Of a DNA stretch of 37,957 nucleotides, positions 1 to 9,491 are shown piece by piece. The stretch covers positions 1 to 37,957 of the forward strand of contig JACDEI010000048.1 in NCBI GenBank assembly GCA_013816485.1. Direction: 5' to 3'. A program made the translations under genes and the position numbers. The notes below the pieces were generated by a model. The model had not been told where the DNA came from and did not search any database. It was given only the letters and a program-made list of their open reading frames with translations. The DNA comes from Planctomycetota bacterium (GTDB lineage: Bacteria; Planctomycetota; UBA11346). Every line of letters starts with the position of its first letter. Position 1 is the first letter of the stretch.

Positions 1-144
1 GAGCTCGCTGGCAGCCTGGCTGAAGCCAACGCGCTTCGCCAAAGCAACCGCCTCCTGCTTGAATGACGCATCAAATCGACGCCGCTTGCGACGGGAAACC
101 GGCGCTCCCTGGGGTGGGGTTGGTTTGTTGGATTTCGTACGCAT
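1..144 (-). CDS. IS3-family transposase OrfA, N-terminal part (runs off the window)
   Basis: Reading the minus strand from the ATG at 144 gives 48 codons with no stop before the window edge. The product has a basic N-terminus (RRKRRRF) followed by FDASFKQEAVALAKRVGFSQ, the usual opening of the helix-turn-helix OrfA protein of IS3/IS911-type elements, which binds the IS ends and works with OrfB through a programmed frameshift. OrfB and the rest of OrfA would lie to the left. The start codon follows about 60 bp of non-coding IS end. A second copy of the start region lies at 206-223 inside a 79-bp tandem duplication but reaches a stop after six codons, so 144 is the usable start. Family assignment is from residue pattern only. 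Confidence 0.7.
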   Translation of the reverse strand, partial: MRTKSNKPTPPQGAPVSRRKRRRFDASFKQEAVALAKRVGFSQAASEL

Positions 145-284
145 GATGACAGCCTTGCTGAGCCTTCGCTCTTGTCAGGGTGTCAACTGAACGGGGGGAA
201 GGTCAGTTGGATTTCGTACGCATGATGACAGCCTTGCTGAGCCTTCGCTCTTGTCAGGGTGTCAACTGAACGGGGGGAAGGTCA
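127..284. repeat. 79-bp tandem duplication of an IS3-like end
   Basis: Positions 127-205 and 206-284 are two identical 79-bp copies in direct orientation. On the minus strand each copy begins TGACCTTCCCCCC, which resembles an IS3-family terminus, and ends within the first six codons of OrfA. The duplication boundary therefore coincides with the putative IS tip at 284. Beyond 284 the sequence switches to the IS630-like transposase, so 284 is taken as the insertion junction. Confidence 0.8.
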
Positions 285-285
285 G

Positions 286-495
286 TTCGCTCCACCGACG
301 AATCCATTTGGCCACATTATTGTAATGCGATCCAACCTGACGTCCTATCTCGGACTTGGTTACTCCCTCAGCAGCAAGGAGAATCATGCGGGCACGCTGG
401 GTCGAGCTGGCTCGGCCGGATTGATGACGGATTGTCCTCTCCAACTCCGAACGCTGGTGGGTGGTGAGGGATAAAATTCCGGCTTTTTCGCGCAT
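286..495 (-). pseudogene. IS630-family transposase, N-terminal fragment cut by IS insertion
   Basis: From the ATG at 495 there are 70 codons of a winged-helix/homeodomain-like DNA-binding region. It contains QRARMILLAAEGVTKSEIGR followed by a VAKWIRRW recognition-helix segment, the standard start of IS630/Tc1-mariner-type transposases. The frame then runs into seven codons (LTFPPFS) supplied by the end of the IS3-like element and stops. The catalytic DDE domain is absent, so this is a dead fragment. It shows that the IS3-like element inserted into an older IS630 copy. Confidence 0.75.
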
Positions 496-712
496 TGCCG
501 AGCGTAGAGTACAGCATCACGTTTAACAGAGAATACTTCAGTGTAATTTTATAGACGATGCACTAGCTACCAAGGAGTCATCCGATTTCATCAGCGCCAC
601 AATCCATTTCAGTGGTCCGACCTTGAAGTACATGCCGCGGAATGACGGCGTCGCCAATGCAATCGGCACGTACGGGAAAGCACTCAGAGGAATGCTTGCA
701 AAGTAGGTTTGA
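496..712. other. No confident gene; possible decayed coding remnant
   Basis: This stretch separates the IS fragments from the addA-like stop codon and is visibly less GC-rich than its neighbours. On the minus strand an open frame of 69 codons (747 to 538) overlaps the end of the addA-like gene and has a hydrophobic middle, but I recognise no family in it. It may be the tail of a gene broken by the insertion events, or chance. Confidence 0.3.
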
Positions 713-3700
713 TCAAGAAACCGTCCGCACCGTACCCTGTTCAACATCCACCACGCCCACGGTCACCAACGGCCCCGACAGGTGTGGTGCGATCAATCGC
801 GCATATTGCCGCAACTGCTCATGGCTCGTCTCCGCTGACGCCGCATCGCCGGTCTTCCAGTCGTAGAGATGCCACGCCCCCTGCGCGTCCTGCAACAGCA
901 CATCGCACACGCCGAGCACGATCCGACCATCCTGTTCGCCGATGACCGGTTGTTCGATTAGACGGGTGGTGGCGCTCCAATAGCCAGGCAATAGCTCGCG
1001 ATCGGTCAGACGCGCGAGCAGACGGCGATGACGCTCGTCTGTCAGCGACGAGACGAACGGCGCCAGGGCGGCGCGTGCCACGGACACATCCATCCCTGGA
1101 CCATGTTGGGCCAAGGCGGCGTGGATGGCGACACCAAGTGCCTGCGCGGTTGAACGGGCAAGTGAATTCGGCACAGCGTCGTGAACAGAACGGATAGCGA
1201 CACCGTCTCCCAGCAAAACCGTGACCGCCACGACTGGTTTTTCAGTGAGGGTCGTAGCTGCCAGCGCTGGCAAAGGCCTGGTGGTTCCGTTCGCCGACAT
1301 CGCGCGCGTGACCGCCGCATCCATCGCCACCGTAACGTCATCCCACACCATGCCCGCACCCACCAGCCAATCCGCGGGACACTTCACGCTGCCATCGCGC
1401 AACGGCCCGGCGGGATCGACTTCCGGAATCAGCGCGTGCAGATCCTCCTGCGCACGGGTGCAGGCGACGTAGAACAACCGCGCTTCTTCCGCCTGCTGAC
1501 GCTGGCGCAGATGGTCGGCGATCAGCCCGGCCTTGAGCCCGATGGCATCCTCACCATCGGTGTCGCCCGGATGGCAGGCGACCAACAAACCATCAGCCTC
1601 GACCTGGCCGAGGGCCTTGGCGTTCAAGTCGCGTTTCTCGAACGGACGGTGCAGATCAGGCAGGAACACCACCGGCCATTCCAGGCCCTTGCTCTGGTGG
1701 ATAGTCATCAGACGCACGCCACGGCTGCCGAGGTGTTCGCCGGCGGCTTCCTCGCCATCAACACCCAGGCGTCGGCGCTCGGCGAGGCGCGCGATGAACG
1801 CGGGAGCATCGAGTGCGGTGCCGGCTGCGTGTTCTTCCTCCGCCAGACGGGCGAGGTTGGCGAGGCGACGACGTGCGAGCGGCAAGGCGCCGTAGCGACG
1901 GGTCAGACGTTCATCGCGGATGAGTGTACGGATGGCGGCGGCGACCCCCTCGGTCGTCAGCGTCGCACGCGTTGCCTCCACCACGGTTCCGATCGGTGCA
2001 TGAGCGCAGGCATGCGCCCAGCCATCCAGCGGTTCGCGCTCCAGGGCGGTGACCATCAACGTGCGGTCCTGCGGATCCGTCGCGCCCCACGGACCACCCA
2101 GGGCAATGGCGAGCGCCTGACGATCGTTTGGATTCACCGCGAGTCGCAGCACCGCCTCGATGTCATGGCATTCCTGCGCGTCATAGAGACCGCCAGGAAA
2201 GTCGGTGTCGTAGGGAATGCCCGCGCGTTCCAGCGCCTCGGCGTAGCGGAGCATCCGGCCACGTGTACGCAGCAGGATGGCGTGGTGTTCGGCCTTGCGA
2301 CCGCTGGCGATCGACTCCGCCACCAACGATGCCAGATGGCGCGCTTGGACCTCACTGGCGGCGACGGTGTTCGACTTGATCACCGCCGGCTGGCCATCCT
2401 CGGTTGCCAGCACCCGCCAACGATGCACCACGCCACCGCGTCCCTGGAAATCCTCCGCCGCACGACCGGCGCGAATGGCTTCCGGCCGGAAATCCGTGGC
2501 GAGGGCGTCCTGAGCGAAGACGTCGCGCACCTGCGTCAGCAGTGCAGGATGGCTGCGGAAGTTCTCCGCCAGCGTCGCACTGATACCGCCAGAGCGATCG
2601 ATGGAGGCTTCCCAACCGGCGAAGATCGCCGGCTCGGCGTGGCGGAAGCCGTAGATGCTCTGGCGGTGGTCGCCGACCACGAACAGACGTGCGGAACCAT
2701 TGACGGCACCAGCCTGCAACGCTTCGGCCAAGCGACCCTGCAAACGGTTGAGATCCTGCGCTTCGTCGAGCAGGACGTGGCGGTAGCGCGATCCCAGGCG
2801 GCGACGAACCCCTGGATCGTCGAGCAAATGCAGCGCCTGCGCTTCCACGGTGGCGAAGCCGGCGAGGTGGGCGCGTTCGGCGCAGTCATCGAGTTTCACC
2901 AGCCACGCGGCGGCGAGGCGCGCCGCTGCGCCGGCACGTTTGTGCAGGACCGCTTCCAGCATTGGATCATGGCTGGCGAGCGCGGCGAGACTGGCGAAGG
3001 CACGCCGCTCATCCTTGCCTGGGCGTTTGTTGTCGACCCGCTGCGCAGGGAAATCGACCGTGTCCTGAATGGTGCCGATGACCTCCTTGATCGCATCGTC
3101 TTTCACGCCTTGCAGTGACAACTCGCTGAGCGACGCCAACCAGGCACAGCGTTTCACCGGATCCTGCGGCATCTGCCCAGGCAACGTGCGCACCGCGTCG
3201 AGCACCTTGCCTTTGGCCGGCAGGCGCTGGGCATCGGCGATCGCATCGATGAGCACATCGATGAGCGCCGCGCGGCGCGCACAGACGAGTTCCACCACCT
3301 CACCGTCGAGTGCCGACAGGCGTGGTTGCGGCAACGCCGATGCCGCACCGCCGAGGCGTTGCACCAGGCCCTGCGTCGTGTGGGCGCCATAGGCCTCTAC
3401 CAGCAGCAGCAGATCGCTGCCGGCGTGGGCGATCTCATCCGCCACCAATGCGCTCCACGCCTGTTCGCGCACCTGCGCCCACGCCAGTTCCTCCGGCGGG
3501 CGCAGGTCGGGATCACGACCAAGGATCGCCGCATGTTCGGCCACCCACTGCAGGCAGAGTGCATCAACCGTGGCGATCGGCGCGGCGGGCAGTTCGCGCA
3601 AGCAGCGTCGCAGGTGTTCGACATCGGCGGGCGGCAACTCGGCTTCGATGATGCCTTCGCCTTCGACGTAACGCGGGAATGAACCCAGGTGCAAGACCAT

Positions 3701-3946
3701 GCGCAGCGTCCGCTCGATCCGCGCCCGCAGGTTCGCCGCCGCCTCACGGGTGAACGACACCGCCAGGATGCGCTCCGGAGCGAGGACGTCGTCCCCCTCA
3801 CGACTGAGCAAGCACGCAACGTAACGCACCGCCATCACCGCGGTTTTTCCCGCACCAGCGCCGGCAGCAGCGATCACCGGGCGATCGACCAGGAAGGCGG
3901 CGCGCTGCTGCTCAGGAGTGAAACGACGCCAAGCCTGTTCACCCAT
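713..3946 (-). CDS. addA: AddA-like UvrD-family helicase-nuclease (double-strand break repair)
   Basis: Encodes 1077 residues with the full superfamily 1A helicase set in order: Walker A AAAGAGAGKT at residues 26-35, Walker B LLDEAQD, motif III QSIYGFR, motif IV ENFRSH, motif V MTIHQSKGLEWPVVF and motif VI FYVACTRA. The C-terminus carries a RecB-type PD-(D/E)XK nuclease (GVCDVLL, then LYDWKTG, then a QLRQYA helix). AddA partners AddB to process double-strand ends for recombination. The frame is open upstream to 4393, but I chose ATG 3946. It has GGGAGG eight bases upstream, overlaps the addB stop as ATGGGTGA (8 nt, translational coupling), and gives a normal N-terminus. The protein is slightly short for AddA. 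A generic UvrD/RecB-like role cannot be excluded, but the pairing with the preceding gene supports AddA. Confidence 0.88.
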   Translation of the reverse strand: MGEQAWRRFTPEQQRAAFLVDRPVIAAAGAGAGKTAVMAVRYVACLLSREGDDVLAPERILAVSFTREAAANLRARIERTLRMVLHLGSFPRYVEGEGIIEAELPPADVEHLRRCLRELPAAPIATVDALCLQWVAEHAAILGRDPDLRPPEELAWAQVREQAWSALVADEIAHAGSDLLLLVEAYGAHTTQGLVQRLGGAASALPQPRLSALDGEVVELVCARRAALIDVLIDAIADAQRLPAKGKVLDAVRTLPGQMPQDPVKRCAWLASLSELSLQGVKDDAIKEVIGTIQDTVDFPAQRVDNKRPGKDERRAFASLAALASHDPMLEAVLHKRAGAAARLAAAWLVKLDDCAERAHLAGFATVEAQALHLLDDPGVRRRLGSRYRHVLLDEAQDLNRLQGRLAEALQAGAVNGSARLFVVGDHRQSIYGFRHAEPAIFAGWEASIDRSGGISATLAENFRSHPALLTQVRDVFAQDALATDFRPEAIRAGRAAEDFQGRGGVVHRWRVLATEDGQPAVIKSNTVAASEVQARHLASLVAESIASGRKAEHHAILLRTRGRMLRYAEALERAGIPYDTDFPGGLYDAQECHDIEAVLRLAVNPNDRQALAIALGGPWGATDPQDRTLMVTALEREPLDGWAHACAHAPIGTVVEATRATLTTEGVAAAIRTLIRDERLTRRYGALPLARRRLANLARLAEEEHAAGTALDAPAFIARLAERRRLGVDGEEAAGEHLGSRGVRLMTIHQSKGLEWPVVFLPDLHRPFEKRDLNAKALGQVEADGLLVACHPGDTDGEDAIGLKAGLIADHLRQRQQAEEARLFYVACTRAQEDLHALIPEVDPAGPLRDGSVKCPADWLVGAGMVWDDVTVAMDAAVTRAMSANGTTRPLPALAATTLTEKPVVAVTVLLGDGVAIRSVHDAVPNSLARSTAQALGVAIHAALAQHGPGMDVSVARAALAPFVSSLTDERHRRLLARLTDRELLPGYWSATTRLIEQPVIGEQDGRIVLGVCDVLLQDAQGAWHLYDWKTGDAASAETSHEQLRQYARLIAPHLSGPLVTVGVVDVEQGTVRTVS

Positions 3947-6716
3947 GAGCTTCGCCTCCCACATCGAGGCGGCGTTCATCGACGCGGGCGATGGCGGCGT
4001 AATCACGCGCGCTGCGGCCTTCCGGATCGGCGGCGGCGGCACCTGCGGCCAGCAGCGCGATGGCGTTGCCCAATTCGACCGCGAGGCGATCGAGCTCGGT
4101 GAGAGCGACTCCAACCTTGCTCGCCTGCCGTCCTGCGGGCGTCGGGATGGTGCCCCACCCCGCGCGTGCACCGTCACGCAGCGAGAGGTAATAGGCACCG
4201 TCAGCGGGCCAGCCCGCCGCGCGCGCAGCCAACAAGTAGCCGAGCAACTGGCCGTCGCTGCCATCCTTGAGCGCCTGCATCTGATTGCTGAGCGCACCAC
4301 GCTTGTAGTCGATGAGTCGCACGCGTCCGTCGGCAAGGTGATCGACTCGGTCGATATAGCCGGTGAGGACGAGCGGATCATGCCCAGGGACATCCAGCGG
4401 CACCGTCCGTTTCACTTCCGCTTTACGCTGCGTGGCATCGCTCGCGGGGATGGCCTCGCTGGCGATGACCTCCACCACGTTGCGAGCGCGCCGAGCGCGT
4501 TCGACGCGTTTGAGTGCGTCTGGCGCCTTGGCAATCCACTCGGGCAACAGACGCGCCAGTTCCTGCGCCCAGGTCGCCGGCGGCAACGGTGCCAGTTTTG
4601 CCAGCAGGACGTGCAGATCGCTGCCCTCGTCCATCACCTCCTGATCGACGAGCGGTTCGCTGAGGCACAGACGATCGCACACCACCGCGAAGGCGTCGCG
4701 GAACAGCGTGCCGAGGGCGGAGACTTTGAGTCCGAGATGCGTCAGGTCCGTCGTCGGTGGAACGCGGAAGGTGAACGACGGCGTGCCTGGCGCCACCGAC
4801 CACAGCGCGCATTCGTGTGCGCCCTGCGCATCGTGTGGTCCGAGCGGCGCACCTGGGACCGCTTCGGCACCAGCGTCCTCGCGCAGTTTTTCTAGATCCC
4901 ACCCGAGCTGATCGCAGATGGTGCCAAGCCACGCGCACGGTTCACGTTCACCGCAGGGAATGCCGAACACCACGCGCTGCGTCGCACGGCCGATGACCGC
5001 GAGGAACGCGCCGAGCTCGCCCGCGGCGCGGCCCGCTTCATCGTAGATGTCGCGCGCTAGCACGGACGCCAGGTGGCGCCGTTCATCCCCAGGCAGCAGC
5101 GCACCGTTGCTTGGCAAGGCCGGCCAGCGTCCGTGTTCCAGATCGTGGATGAACACCACCGGACGCGGCCACGTGCGACCACGCACCGCATCGGTGATCT
5201 CCAATGCTCCCGTACCGCCGTCACGTTCGACCGTCACCCGTGCGGCACCGAGCAGTTCGTCGAGATCCTCTGGCGACAACGGATGCAGTTCCGCCAGTTC
5301 AGCCAACGTACGCAGCACGCCACTGCCGCCATCCGACAGATCCAACTGTTTGGTCAACTTCACCAGCCGATCCCACCACGTGCCGTCGGCGCGCAAACGT
5401 TCACGCCAGGTCTTTAGCCACGCCACGCCAGCAGTGAGCCATGGGTTTCCTTTTCCAGGCTCGTTCCAGCCCCAGCCGTCACATTCACCTTTTTTGCTCT
5501 GCGCCAACGTGTCGATGCGCCCCATGGCTTCGTCGACGCCCAGTCGCGCCCACGGTCCCGTAAGATCCACCAAGCGCACCGGCGGCGGAGCGTCACCCGC
5601 CAGACGTTCGGCGACCGCGAGGAAAGAAGTCCAGGTTTGCTCGCGGCAAAATGCCGCCAACGCGGCGAAGGCCCCACCCGCGGATGTACCGAGGAACGGC
5701 ACCTGGAAACGTCCACTGACCGGGACCTCGGCCGCTGCGAGTGCATCTGCCAGCGCCAACGCCTCACCATCGGCGACGCGTACCACCAGCATGGCCTGCG
5801 CCGGAGCAGTACCGCTGCGGCGCAACCACGCGGCGATGGCCCGACCGGCGTGCAGCGGATCGCGGTAGCGGTAACGATCGACGCCATCGGCCACCACCGG
5901 ACGGCCTTCCTCCAGCACGCCCCCCAACAACGCGCGAACACCTGCCGCATGTGGTGACGCCACCGCGATAGCAGTCAGACGTTCCTCGCTGGCTCCTGGC
6001 AACGCCGCGCGCAGGCGATCCGCCAACGCGGCATCCCGTCCGAGCCGTGCGTCATCGATAGCCACGATGTACACCTGTCGACGTTCACCAAGACTGCGCA
6101 GGAACCCGAGTTCTGCGGGCGTGAAAGTCTGAAAATCGTCGATGGCGATGGTCGCAATGGATGGTGCGGCACCAGCCTCGGTCAGCAGGCGCAGACGAGC
6201 GCCAGGGAGCATCGCCCCCTGCTTGCGTGCAAGGTCGACGATGTGCGCACGGGCAGCCAGCGCTTCGCCAAGATTGTCAGCCAGCGCGGATTCCCCGCGC
6301 TCACGCAGCGACCGCTGCGCCAAGACGATGTCCGCCTCGGTGATCGCATGATCGTCGAGCCGGCGCACTAGTTCCGCGAGTTCACGTCCGGTGGCGCGGA
6401 AACGTGCGAGCGCCGCCCAGGGCCCGCGCAGACGGTGTGGCGCCCACGCCCGCAGCACATGCGTGCTGAGTCCGCCGGACAGCGCGCGGGGGACGCTCTC
6501 CACCGCTGCACAGCGCTCCACCAAATCGCCGAACGACCACACCGGCGGCAACAACCCAGGCCCGGACCACGCGTGCACCTGCCGAATCAAATCATGCGGC
6601 AGGCCCGCGGTCGGACGTACCAGCACCGCGGTGCCAACCGGCTCCGCCCGCAACCGTTCCCACAACCGCCGCGACTTGCCGCTCTGATGCGGGCCAGTGA
6701 TGAGGGTGACGGGCAT
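3939..6716 (-). CDS. addB: AddB-like helicase-nuclease subunit lacking the usual Fe-S cysteines
   Basis: Encodes 925 residues. The start ITGPHQSGKS (residues 6-15) is the P-loop typical of AddB/RexB. The middle is an inactivated-helicase-like region, with VVFIHDLEHGRWP and a GRATQR motif VI-like segment. The C-terminal PD-(D/E)XK nuclease shows GYIDRVD, then LIDYKRG, then the QLLGYLLA helix. In many AddB proteins a following C-x2-C-x5-C motif helps hold a 4Fe-4S cluster. Here the matching stretch reads SARDYAAIARVDER with no cysteine, so the cluster is probably lost. The gene begins three bases after the mscS-like stop (TGA-ACC-ATG) and has no clear ribosome site, so it is likely coupled to that gene. 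Its stop overlaps the addA-like start. Family assignment is firm at the AddB/RexB/PDDEXK level. Confidence 0.82.
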   Translation of the reverse strand: MPVTLITGPHQSGKSRRLWERLRAEPVGTAVLVRPTAGLPHDLIRQVHAWSGPGLLPPVWSFGDLVERCAAVESVPRALSGGLSTHVLRAWAPHRLRGPWAALARFRATGRELAELVRRLDDHAITEADIVLAQRSLRERGESALADNLGEALAARAHIVDLARKQGAMLPGARLRLLTEAGAAPSIATIAIDDFQTFTPAELGFLRSLGERRQVYIVAIDDARLGRDAALADRLRAALPGASEERLTAIAVASPHAAGVRALLGGVLEEGRPVVADGVDRYRYRDPLHAGRAIAAWLRRSGTAPAQAMLVVRVADGEALALADALAAAEVPVSGRFQVPFLGTSAGGAFAALAAFCREQTWTSFLAVAERLAGDAPPPVRLVDLTGPWARLGVDEAMGRIDTLAQSKKGECDGWGWNEPGKGNPWLTAGVAWLKTWRERLRADGTWWDRLVKLTKQLDLSDGGSGVLRTLAELAELHPLSPEDLDELLGAARVTVERDGGTGALEITDAVRGRTWPRPVVFIHDLEHGRWPALPSNGALLPGDERRHLASVLARDIYDEAGRAAGELGAFLAVIGRATQRVVFGIPCGEREPCAWLGTICDQLGWDLEKLREDAGAEAVPGAPLGPHDAQGAHECALWSVAPGTPSFTFRVPPTTDLTHLGLKVSALGTLFRDAFAVVCDRLCLSEPLVDQEVMDEGSDLHVLLAKLAPLPPATWAQELARLLPEWIAKAPDALKRVERARRARNVVEVIASEAIPASDATQRKAEVKRTVPLDVPGHDPLVLTGYIDRVDHLADGRVRLIDYKRGALSNQMQALKDGSDGQLLGYLLAARAAGWPADGAYYLSLRDGARAGWGTIPTPAGRQASKVGVALTELDRLAVELGNAIALLAAGAAAADPEGRSARDYAAIARVDERRLDVGGEAHG

Positions 6717-6719
6717 GGT

Positions 6720-8030
6720 TCAGGTAGCAGCAGCGGTCGCCGCGTGCGCGAACTGCCGCATGTCGTTGCCGGTGGGATGCTGGAACGGTCGCAGATCGAA
6801 CAACGGCAGCACCGCATAGAGATGATCAAAGATGTCGCTCTGGATCGCCTCGTACTCCGCCCACGCCGTGGTGGCAGTGAAGACATAGACCTGGATCGGT
6901 AGACCGGTCGGCCCAGGGGGCATCTGCCGGATAAGGAACGTCATGTCTTGACGGATGCGCGGATGTGCATGCAGGTAGGCAGCGACGTAGGCGCGGAAGC
7001 AGCCGACGTTGGTCATCTGCCGGCCATTGCCTGGAACGTTGGTATCGAACCCGTTTTCCTGATTCCAGGTGCTGATCTCGCGGCTGCGTTCGTCCAGATA
7101 CGGACGCAGAAATTGCAGACCGCGCAACTGCTCCACCAGCGGTTCATCAAGAAAACGGATCGAGGTCAGATCGATGTCCACCGCCCGGGCGATCCGGCGG
7201 CCACCGGATTCGGTCATTCCGCGCCAGTTCTTGAACGAGTGTTCCAGAAAGCGATGCGCCGGGATGGCGGTGATGGTCTTGTCCCAGTTCTGCACCTGCA
7301 CGACGTTGAGTGAGATGTCGATGACATCGCCATCGGCACCGAACTGCGGCATCTCAATCCAGTCTCCGACATGGACCAAGCGGTTGACTGTCAGCTGCAC
7401 ACCAGCGACGAACGACAAGATGGTGTCGCGGAACACCAGCATCAGGATCGCAGTCGCTGCCCCCAGGCCGGTGATGAGCGCCAGCGGCGAGCGATCGAGC
7501 ATGGTCGCCAGCACGAAGATGAGGCCGACCATCACCGCCAACAGGTGCACAACCTGGAGGTAACCCTTGATCGGGCGTGAGCGACTGACTTCGGGTTGGG
7601 CGGTGAGATAGGCGCGATTGATCGCGGCGCACAGTGCGCCGATCGCGCCGACGATGGCGACCACCAGCAAGACCTCCACCAGCCGGCGCACCACCAGATC
7701 GAGATGATCGGGAAGATCCGGCACCAAACCGATGCCGTAGTGCAGCACCACCAACGGCACCACCCATGCCAGGCGCGCCAAGAGGAATTTATCGGCGAGT
7801 ACGTCGTCCCACCAGGCGCTGCTGCGCGCGGTGATGGCGCGGACGCCAGGCACCACGGCAAAGCGGAAGAACAGCCAGCTGATGATGGCGACCACAAGCA
7901 GGACCGCGGAACCGAACCACAGGGTTTCGACTGCCAGGAACATGTTATCCGGCGGATCCGCCGGTGGACTGGGATCGCTCTGGGCGCTCAGTGCAAGCTG
8001 CTTTACGGAAGTGATCAGCGCGTCCAACAT
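6720..8030 (-). CDS. MscS-family mechanosensitive channel (YbdG-like)
   Basis: Encodes 436 residues, close to the length of YbdG-type miniconductance channels (about 415). Several N-terminal membrane segments lie between roughly residues 30 and 190. They are followed by the pore helix and beta domain signature: GLGAATAILMLVFRDTILSF, then LVHVGDWIEMP, then a run ending NWDKTITAIPAHRFL. The protein would sit in the inner membrane and release solutes on hypo-osmotic shock. The start at 8030 has GGAGG eight bases upstream. It is the first gene of an apparent operon with addB and addA (three-base gap), an uncommon partnership with no obvious functional link. Confidence 0.9.
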   Translation of the reverse strand: MLDALITSVKQLALSAQSDPSPPADPPDNMFLAVETLWFGSAVLLVVAIISWLFFRFAVVPGVRAITARSSAWWDDVLADKFLLARLAWVVPLVVLHYGIGLVPDLPDHLDLVVRRLVEVLLVVAIVGAIGALCAAINRAYLTAQPEVSRSRPIKGYLQVVHLLAVMVGLIFVLATMLDRSPLALITGLGAATAILMLVFRDTILSFVAGVQLTVNRLVHVGDWIEMPQFGADGDVIDISLNVVQVQNWDKTITAIPAHRFLEHSFKNWRGMTESGGRRIARAVDIDLTSIRFLDEPLVEQLRGLQFLRPYLDERSREISTWNQENGFDTNVPGNGRQMTNVGCFRAYVAAYLHAHPRIRQDMTFLIRQMPPGPTGLPIQVYVFTATTAWAEYEAIQSDIFDHLYAVLPLFDLRPFQHPTGNDMRQFAHAATAAAT

Positions 8031-8123
8031 CCGTCCGACCTCCGTTGGTGGACGCTAGTCACCGGTCAGCGCGATCAAACCTTCCAGCACGCCCGGCACG
8101 GCAGGAGCAGCCACAGTCGGCGG

Positions 8124-9485
8124 TCAACCGATGCCGAGTTCCTTCATGAACACATCATCGACCCACTTGGTGGTGACCTGATTGTTCAGGAAGCGTGCGT
8201 CTTTCAGCAAACGCTGGTGGAAGCCGATGGTGGTCTTGGGACCGTCGATGATGTACTCGCCGAGTGCGATTTCGAGCAAGTGCAGCGCCTCTTCACGGGT
8301 CTCGCCATGGACGATCAGCTTGGCGATCATCGAATCGTAGTTCGGCGGGATGCTGTAGCCGGCGTAGCAGTGGCTGTCGACGCGCACACCTCTGCCCGAC
8401 GGCGCGACGTACATGCTGATCTTGCCGGGATGTGGGATGAAACCCTTCTCCCAATCCTCGGCGTTGATGCGCACCTCGATGGCGTGGCCTTCAGGTTTGA
8501 TGTCCTCCTGCTTGAAGCGCAGAGGTTCGCCGGCGGCGACCAGGATCTGATGTTTGATCAGGTCAAGGCCGGTGCACATCTCGGTGACCGGATGTTCGAC
8601 CTGGATGCGGGTGTTCATTTCCAGGAAGTAGTAGGCCTTGCGGTCGAGATCGTAGATGAACTCGACGGTGCCGGCGTTGTAGTAGCCGGCGGCTTTGGCG
8701 AGCTTGACCGCGTCGTCGCACATGCGCTTACGCGTCTCGGGCGTGATCACCGGGCTGGGCGATTCCTCCACCAGCTTCTGGTGACGCCGCTGGGTCGAGC
8801 AGTCGCGTTCACCGAGCGCCACTACGTTGCCGTGCTGGTCGCCGATGATCTGGATCTCAATGTGGCGCGCGCGCTGGACGTAGGCTTCGATCAGGCATTC
8901 GCCGTTGCCGAAAGCTGCTTCTGCTTCGCGGCGGGCCTGCTCCAGGCCGCTGACCAGCGAGCCATCGTTGTGGGCGATACGCATGCCGCGTCCGCCGCCG
9001 CCGTTGGTCGCTTTGATCATCACCGGGTACTGGATCTTGCGCGCAACGGCGAGCGCCTCGTCGGCGTTCTTCACCGGACCGGTGGAACCGGGCACGGTGG
9101 GCACACCGGACTTCGCAGCGAGGTTCTTGGCCTTCGACTTGTTGCCGAGCGCGTCCATCGACGACGACAGCGGGCCGATGAACTCGATCTTGCAGTCGCG
9201 CACCACCTGCGCGAAGTGGCTGTTTTCCGAGAGGAAACCGAAACCGGGATGGATCGCGTCGACGTCGGCCAGCTCAGCAGCGGCGATGATGTTATTGATG
9301 TTGAGGTAGCTCTGCTTCGCCGGACCGGGCCCGATGCAGATCGCTACGTCGGCCATACGGACGGGCAACGATTCCTTATCGACGGTGGAGTGCACGACGC
9401 AGGTTTCGATGCCCATGCGTCGGCAGGTACGGATGATGCGCATGGCGATTTCGCCACGGTTCGCGATCAGGATGCGTTTGAACAT
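8124..9485 (-). CDS. accC: Acetyl-CoA carboxylase biotin carboxylase subunit
   Basis: Encodes 453 residues, the normal length for AccC. It catalyses ATP-dependent carboxylation of biotin on AccB, the first half-reaction of malonyl-CoA formation for fatty acid synthesis. Seen in order: the biotin carboxylase N-domain start KRILIANRGEIAMRIIRT, IHPGFGFLSEN, the glycine-rich ATP-grasp loop TNGGGGRGMRIAH, GERDCSTQRRHQK, and the active-site segment FLEMNTRIQVEHPVTE. It follows accB on the same strand, as usual for accBC, but the 100-bp gap is filled by a 7-bp-unit inverted repeat that ends seven bases before the start codon. No strong ribosome site is visible. The stop is at 8124. Confidence 0.97.
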   Translation of the reverse strand: MFKRILIANRGEIAMRIIRTCRRMGIETCVVHSTVDKESLPVRMADVAICIGPGPAKQSYLNINNIIAAAELADVDAIHPGFGFLSENSHFAQVVRDCKIEFIGPLSSSMDALGNKSKAKNLAAKSGVPTVPGSTGPVKNADEALAVARKIQYPVMIKATNGGGGRGMRIAHNDGSLVSGLEQARREAEAAFGNGECLIEAYVQRARHIEIQIIGDQHGNVVALGERDCSTQRRHQKLVEESPSPVITPETRKRMCDDAVKLAKAAGYYNAGTVEFIYDLDRKAYYFLEMNTRIQVEHPVTEMCTGLDLIKHQILVAAGEPLRFKQEDIKPEGHAIEVRINAEDWEKGFIPHPGKISMYVAPSGRGVRVDSHCYAGYSIPPNYDSMIAKLIVHGETREEALHLLEIALGEYIIDGPKTTIGFHQRLLKDARFLNNQVTTKWVDDVFMKELGIG

Positions 9486-9491
9486 TTGTAT

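Noticed and set aside
1181..3118. 645-codon open frame on the plus strand
   Set aside because: Antisense to the addA-like gene, whose helicase motifs are unambiguous.
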